Source of the DNA: Ignelater luminosus
Taxonomy: Eukaryota; Arthropoda; Insecta; Coleoptera; Elateridae
Direction of reading: 5' to 3'
DNA length: 64,000 bases
Assembly (NCBI GenBank): GCA_011009095.1
Contig: VTPC01091253.1
Coordinates: 355,219-419,218, forward strand
Numbering within the stretch: the stretch's first letter is position 1; every line of letters begins with the position of its first letter. This document shows positions 58,505-64,000 of the stretch, piece by piece. The translations under genes and the position numbers were made by a program. The notes below the pieces were generated by a model. It was not told the DNA's origin and ran no database searches. It was given only the letters and a program-made list of their open reading frames with translations.

Positions 58505-60640
58505 ATTTCTTACTCTGTTTCGCCGGGTAACTTTTTTAACGCTGGAGCCAGGACTCTAGACGCGCGAGTTCGCGTGACAGATCCCTGGAGGCAGCGGCAG
58601 AAGAGGGCGTAGTAGCCCACAGAGCGGTGTCGTCAGCGAATTGTGCCAACGTGACGGCCCTGTTCTGGGGTCGTGGGATGTCATGGCAGAAGAAGATGAA
58701 CAAGAGGGGGAACAAAATGGATCCTTGAGGGACGCCGGCCCTCGGGGTGTAGACGCGGGAGAGTAGCGTGGCGTACCCGGTGGCGTCGGCGGATGAAAAA
58801 GCTCCGAATGATCCGGACGAACTGAGGGGGAACTCCGGCTGCGAGGAGCTTTTAAAGAAACCCCTCGTGCCACACCTTGTCGAAGGCGCGCTCGATGTCC
58901 AGAAAGGTGGCGAGCATGCACCTTCCCGCATTGATGGCCACGCTGGCGTCTGTTTGGAGTTTGAGAAGGGGATCCTGGGTAGACATGGCGGGACGAAAGC
59001 CGTACTGGGTCGGTGTCAGAATGGCTTGCCTGGTTATGAGCGCTCGTAGCCTGTCGGCGAGGATTCTTTCGAATACCTTGCCTAGGACGTTGAGCAGGGC
59101 TATGGGGCGATAGGAAGTCGGATCGTGTGGATTGTTGTTGGGCTTGGGGATCATGACCATGCGGGCAGTTTTCCAAGAGGCTGGGAAATGGCCGCAGCGA
59201 AGACAGTTGTCGAAGATGGCGGCGAGGAGCTCAAGGGCTTCGGGAGGGAGTTGGCGCAGGGCTCTCCGGGTCAGAGAGTCCTCGCCGGGAACGGAGTTCT
59301 TGCCGGAGGCAAGGGCCGTGGCCGTTTCTTCCGCCCGGATAGGAAGAAGAATATCCGGGGGCGGCGGGTTAGGGGGCGGTTTGGGGGAACTCTGGCCAGA
59401 GTTTTGATTCGCAGATCGTTCCGGGTCGCGTCGTTGACGCGTAGGAAATGGATCTGATCAAAGCGGGGGTCATCTGGGGGCTGGTGGATCTCGTCTAGCA
59501 GATTCGCGAAGACTTCTGCTTTTTCCCGGGGTTCGGCAGTTATCTGGCCGTTATGTACAAGGTGGAGATTACTACGCTTTCTGCAGTCCGTCATGACTCG
59601 GAGCTTTTTCCAAAACAGGTTGCCCTGTCTGTGATCTAGGTTAGAGCAGAGCTCCGACCAGCGCTCCTCCCGGTGCCTCGTGACTTGCAACCGGACGAGC
59701 GCGTTGAGTCGGTTCCACTGCGTCTTGACCAGAGGATCACGGGTTCTGGGGAATTCTCTGAACAATCTGCGCTTCTCTTTAATGAGTCGGACTATGTTTC
59801 TTGGAAGGGGCGGACGGTCGGGGTTAATGGATTTGAGGGGAACTGTGGTGGCGACTGAGTCTTGTATGGTGGTGGTAAGGCTGTGAACGGCGTTCTCTAT
59901 TTCGGGGACGAAAGTAAGGGGCGGGTCGACTGGGAGGTTGTAGGTGACGTGAGCCCGGAACGCGTCCCAGTCAGCGCGGTTCCAGTCTCTGTAAGTGACG
60001 ATGCGGGGATTAAGGGCAGGGAGTTGAAGCAGGGTGGAGTTGGTGATCAAGGGCAGGTGCTCGCTACTGATAGAGGTAGCGATGACGGCTGGCTCGGAGA
60101 AGAAGGGAGTGAGGTTGTCGGTGACCAGGATGTATGCGGAAAAGAGCGAGCCGTAGGAAGTAATCTTCCTTTCGCGTTCGTGAGCGTGTCCTCGAAGACC
60201 GCGTGTCTGGCGTTGAAGTCGCCCACGACAACGGTCCTACGGAGAAAAGCCATGTACTCGAAAAAGTCGACCGGAAAGGGGTCATCGGGACGGATGTATA
60301 AAGAGAAGATGTGTACGGGCCCTGAGGGGGCGTGGACGGTGGCGGCGCAGCAATGCAGGTCCGAGTGTTCGGCTGAAATGTCGAAGTCGGCGCTAGGAAG
60401 GTTGTTACGAATGGCAAGAGCAACGCCTGCGCTGTGCCTGGGAACGATGATAGGGGGGACTTCTTTCCTGACGATGCGAAATCCGGAAAGAGAGAGCTTC
60501 TGAGAGGGATTGAGATGAGTCTCGGTGACAGAGAGGACGTGAATTTTGTCGTAATGGACGAGATTTTCGACGAGTGGACGTTTACGAGTCCATCCGTTGG
60601 CGTTCACAGTTCCAAGACGCAGATCCATAAACGAGTTTTA
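58505..60640 (-). mobile_element. Jockey-type non-LTR retrotransposon relic
   Basis: The minus strand carries an ORF2-like protein in pieces. An APE-type endonuclease spans 60628-60047 (TVNANGWTRKRPLVENLVHY, SVTETHLNP, VVGDFNARH). A connecting region spans 60050 to about 59400. The reverse transcriptase spans about 59160-58536, with PKPNNNPHDPTSYRPIALL, YGFRPAMSTQD, LDIERAFDKVWH, GVPQGS and the FADDTALWA catalytic core. At least three frameshifts separate the parts. It ends at about 58545 just after the palm (SWLQR, stop), lacking the thumb, C-terminus and 3' tail. It also begins at the endonuclease start with no ORF1. It is GC-richer than the host DNA. The family call (Jockey superfamily) is by motif resemblance. 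Confidence 0.85.
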
Positions 60641-60807
60641 GATGTACGGGGAGGTGGGAGGAGAGTTTAGGAAAAGGTGACGTGCACCAAATTCCCGGAG
60701 TAGGACAGGGAAACGTGCAGTCCGAAAAACTGCCGGATGATCGGGGTAAGGATGCACTGAACGTGCTGGCGCTGGGTAGGGAGTGGTGAAGGACACGCTA
60801 AGCACCC

Positions 60808-60843
60808 TATATAAGGCGCACCGGTAGTTTGCAAGTCACTTTC
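60808..60843 (+). promoter_or_regulatory. TATA box and initiator of histone-type gene
   Basis: TATATAAG begins at 60808, and an initiator-like TCACTT has its A at 60838, exactly 30 bases downstream. That is the normal TATA-to-start spacing in insects. It predicts a 58-base leader before ATG 60896. Confidence 0.7.
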
Positions 60844-60895
60844 GATTTCCTGTTGACGCATTAACAGTGCGCGTATACGCTTGGCTTTCCGCAAG

Positions 60896-61264
60896 ATGTC
60901 TTCGATTCAAGAATCTCGTACCATTGACGAAAGAATGCGGTCGGGTGTAGCTAATTTCGGAAAACGTGACCGGTCTTCGATGGAAATGATGCGAAAAAGG
61001 CTCTCTCCTTTCACTTATAGAACGTTACACAAAGAGGGTCTCGAGAACGGCGTCCCTTTTGTCGAAGAAGATGAGCAAATAGAAACTCCGAAGCCCGGCA
61101 CGAAATCTCGACGGAGATCGTTACGGTTAAAGTTAATGCGCAAGCTGTCTGTCGGAAGAGTCGGAATTAAACGACCCAGCAGAAGGTCGAAGCGATTGCG
61201 GCTTCGATATAAGTTGCAAGCTTCGAAAAGGGCACCTCGTTTCCAGAAATATAGAAGATTCTGA
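60896..61264 (+). CDS. Very basic 122-residue protein, replication-dependent histone-type gene
   Basis: ATG 60896 is the first ATG after the predicted start site (an upstream in-frame TTG at 60881 is not needed) and has AAG before it. There is a single exon. The protein starts MSSIQESRTIDERMRSGVAN. The first 70 residues are mixed in charge, with an acidic patch VEEDEQIE. From about residue 73 it is almost entirely basic (TKSRRRSLRLKLMRKLSVGR, KRPSRRSKRLRLRYK, end FQKYRRF). By count there are 24 Arg and 12 Lys against 12 acidic residues. It is not H1, H2A, H2B, H3 or H4 by any motif I know. TATA promoter, short leader, lack of introns, small size and a histone-type 3' stem-loop 28 bases after the stop all match replication-dependent histone genes. 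A chromatin-packaging, perhaps germline or protamine-like, role is inference. Confidence 0.75.
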   Translation: MSSIQESRTIDERMRSGVANFGKRDRSSMEMMRKRLSPFTYRTLHKEGLENGVPFVEEDEQIETPKPGTKSRRRSLRLKLMRKLSVGRVGIKRPSRRSKRLRLRYKLQASKRAPRFQKYRRF

Positions 61265-61291
61265 AGTATTTTCTCAATGGAGAAATAAAAC

Positions 61292-61307
61292 GGCCCTTTT
61301 CAGGACC
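61292..61307 (+). terminator. Histone-type mRNA 3' stem-loop
   Basis: GGCCCTTTTCAGGACC has a six-pair stem with one C-A mismatch (C61294/A61305) and a TTTC tetraloop. It is preceded by AAAAC and followed by ACA. This is the SLBP-binding element of replication-dependent histone mRNAs, where cleavage occurs just downstream. A purine-rich tract (GGATAGAAG, TTAGAAATGAACGG at about 61320-61345) could be the histone downstream element that pairs with U7. An AATAAA just upstream (about 61284) is a possible alternative signal. Confidence 0.8.
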
Positions 61308-62602
61308 ACAAAATAAATCGGATAGAAGTTCCTTAGAAATGAACGGCTTGCTACGAGAGAATTCTTAAAATAAACTTTCTTGTTAACTCCTTGAGGGTGT
61401 CAAACAATAAACAATAAACAATTACGAACTGGAATAAGACACGTTTTGATAATAAAATTTCGTATTGAATTTCACAAATGAAGTCTGAAAAAAGCTCTCT
61501 CACAACGAAGAAATGATCTCATTGACAACAAAAGAAACATAAAACAATTTATTGGCTACATTTTATGATGAAATAAAATAATGAATTTGAATGAAATGCA
61601 AATACTCAAACGAAATGTTAAACTTACTGCTTAAAATGCACCCAACGATCCATTGAGTTCACAAAAAAAAGGTATATTTATTATATAGATAAATTAGTAA
61701 ATACAGATTAAATTCGAATCTATACCTTATCTGTTCGGTTTAAGGGTAGAATGTTGCAGAATTTCTTTAACTTTAAATAATGGTTTACTTACATAAAATA
61801 AATTCAATAAAAATAAAACATAGTAAAAATATGAGATACACAAATCTATTATATTACTGATGTACTGAAAATTGATCAACTTTATAGGTTTAAGAAAAAG
61901 GTTTTTCGATAATCAAACCGTTAATTTATGTGTAATTGAAGTTTCTTCTCTGACTCATGTGTGCAAAATCTTAATTCTAGGGTGTGACGTATTTTATAAA
62001 CATTGGCAAGTCTTAAAAAATGATTTAAATCGCTTTTAATTCATATTTAATTTAGCCTTTGTGGAAAAAATGATGGTACAGTCTTTACTAACTAACCAAC
62101 CGTATTGGTAACTATACCCTGTCTAACATTATTACCGAATAATTCCTTTTGAATGAAATTTTTATGTAGAATACGGTGGCAGCCGTTATCAAAAAAAGTA
62201 TTTCATATTTGTTTATATTTAAAGATATTCTTGAAAAAAAGACAGAAGATATAGTAAACGGAAGTTTTAAAATCCCTTTTAAGTGAATGCAGCAGGTAGG
62301 TAGCATACGCAGAATTTGACAGGGTTGTGGTAGAAATATACGAACCATAACAATAGATTATTGTAACTGGAGGTAAAATTTAAATTTACAACCAGTTGTA
62401 AAACAAATTGAATGTCCTGTAGCGGACATTATTTCAAGTAAACAGAATGCCACCGAATTCTATTTTCATTTTAGTGTTCGTTGTGTGCAGTTTTCGACGC
62501 ATTCATTCTTGTTACAGTTTTATAATAGTTATTGGTTGTTACTGCTTGTTTTGTTATTTATTACTATTTTGAGGACACAAGATCCGTTAAAAACCCGCTA
62601 AA
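61308..62602. other. AT-rich spacer, possible promoter of next gene
   Basis: No gene recognised. The last 150 bases before 62603 are less AT-biased and may hold the 5' UTR of the following exon; no clear TATA was seen. Confidence 0.4.
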
Positions 62603-62742
62603 ATGCGTAGTTCTTGCATTGTCAAAAAACGTGGAAAAAGATCTTTTGCGCAACGGCGTCGGAGAAATCGTGAAGCGGCGCGTCGTGCTTGTCAAAGTGA
62701 TGATTACGTTGCAGAAGATACACACGTCCCATATTTTGAAAA
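62603..62742 (+). CDS. Candidate first coding exon, basic N-terminus
   Basis: The exon runs from ATG 62603 to a strong donor (AA|GTAAGTAG) and encodes 46 codons plus two bases, so it ends in phase 2. The peptide starts MRSSCIVKKRGKRSFAQRRR, continues RNREAARRACQSDD, and ends in an acidic stretch (AEDTHVPYFE). The basic cluster could be a nuclear localisation or nucleic-acid-binding segment. GC content is higher than in the flanks. The rest of the gene would lie beyond the window. I do not recognise it. Without splicing the frame stops at once (TAA in the donor). Confidence 0.5.
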
Positions 62743-64000
62743 GTAAGTAGATATTCCTAAAAATTCTTACTGTCATAGTAATCGGCAGTATACTATAATC
62801 AGTGATGTATAGCTTAGAAAAATAGTGGGGGAATGCTAATTGTCGTATTACACATTTATTATATAATATCTATTTCACGTAAAGAGATACATGCGTCACT
62901 CTTGTGATCCAGATGCTTCAAATCAATAAATGGCCCAATCGAGAACTTTCTACACGTCCTATTTTAGCGACGGTAGATTGACAGACAAACAATAACTAAA
63001 AACAATTTTTAAAAAGTACATATAATTTCATTTTAGAATTAATTTTATTAATCTTACTACTTACTTTAAAACTAATAAACGAAAAATTGTTTAATTATAA
63101 TTTGTTACGTTTCTTTGGAAACTCCCCGGTATATTTATTGAAATTTACTTCCATTTATTAAAGTATGAAATTTTATTGTGTTTTGTATGTACAGCTTTTT
63201 TCAAAAAAATTGAGAATATATTAGGTCGGTAAACGTACGTTGGGTTGCCTAAAAACTCATTAAAGGTTAACGCGTGACAAACGAGAAAACTTGTATTTCT
63301 TTGGGGAAATAACTACTTTCATAAACACACCCCGGTAAGGAGCGCATCGTGGACTAGTGGAGATGAAGCAAGGTGCAGTTCGTTTGAACCAGTTTATACA
63401 CTTTTTGTTCCCAAATCGAACCCCGTTTTTTTTAATTTATTTTTTTAATTTAATTTTTATTTTGATTTTAATTCTTCTGCTAATATACCTTTACATTATA
63501 TATTTATATACGCAATGCTGTTATGTTTATTGGACATGTTTGCAAAAACTTCTTTTAACCGTTAAACGTTTTTAAACCTATGAAGTCGATTTATTATATT
63601 ACTCTATTGCAATATTAATTCGTTTTTTCTTCGGTTGTTAATTAATCACAAAAAAGTATATTATGTCATTTTAATTTTAACTTTTTTATATTTTATGATT
63701 CTACCGAAGAAGACAATAATAATTGTTGAATGTCTAGAGAATAAAATAAACATTATAAAAGAAATGTTTATTTTTACCATAACCGAAAAAAAACTAATTA
63801 ATATTACAAACAAAAGGTAAAAGAAATTACAATAATATAATTACTCTATTGCTTTGTATATATTTTTAGATAATGCATGCAATAATTCGTAAGCAATGTA
63901 AATGTGTTATTTCTCAATGTAGTTTGGTAATAAAAAAACTTTTGTAATCCACTCGAGGGTTGGCATCAAACCCTTCAATTTCCTATGAGCATTTACTGTG
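62743..64000. other. AT-rich end of window, presumably intron or spacer
   Basis: No coding exon recognised. A tract near 63229 (TTAGGTCGGTAAACG) resembles a mariner-type end but has no partner in view. Confidence 0.4.

Noticed and set aside
59862-60503. Long plus-strand frames opposite the Jockey-type element
   Set aside because: Antisense shadows of the GC-rich endonuclease region; the minus strand carries the recognised motifs.
63345-63415. Second tRNA-like tract (TGGACTAGTGG ... GTTCGTTTGAACC)
   Set aside because: The B box is poor and no stems form; too weak to annotate.
1-64000. CRISPR arrays, rRNA genes, bacterial operons
   Set aside because: None seen; the repeats present are minisatellite, satellite or transposon ends in eukaryotic context.

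Overview
The window is arthropod, most likely insect, nuclear DNA. It is AT-rich and intron-containing, with GTAAGT donors and polypyrimidine-AG acceptors, AATAAA signals, a mariner, Jockey-type, Gypsy and Penelope-like relics, and several MITEs. I cannot name the species.

Layout. A small two-exon gene for a secreted cysteine-rich peptide lies on the minus strand at 1.2-1.6 kb. From 4.6 to 37.1 kb the plus strand carries seven intact C2H2 zinc-finger coding exons, each with 6 to 17 fingers, plus four decayed relics (10.4, 28.4, 30.1 and 39.6 kb). Three tandem exons encoding a THAP-type zinc finger follow at 41.2, 43.8 and 46.6 kb. A further ten-finger C2H2 exon lies on the minus strand at 56.5-57.4 kb. 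Between these are a mariner (8.3-9.6 kb), a degenerate minisatellite (about 17.0-17.6 kb), a Gypsy relic (30.4-32.3 kb), a GC-rich higher-order satellite (51.4-55.1 kb) and a Jockey-type LINE relic (58.5-60.6 kb). At 60.8-61.3 kb there is a compact TATA-driven, intronless gene for a very basic protein; its mRNA would end in a histone-type 3' stem-loop. A possible first coding exon of another gene sits at 62.6 kb.

How it fits together. Every zinc-finger exon, C2H2 or THAP and including the minus-strand one, begins directly after a 3' splice site, in the same reading phase (phase 2, first base A or G). Each runs to a stop, and most are followed by a nearby poly(A) signal. No matching 5' coding exon was found beside any of them. 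This is what a lola/mod(mdg4)-like locus would look like: a shared upstream exon joined to alternative DNA-binding terminal exons. Separate tandem genes with missed 5' exons remain possible. The spacers share long diverged blocks, so whole exon-plus-spacer units were duplicated, with gain and decay of copies.
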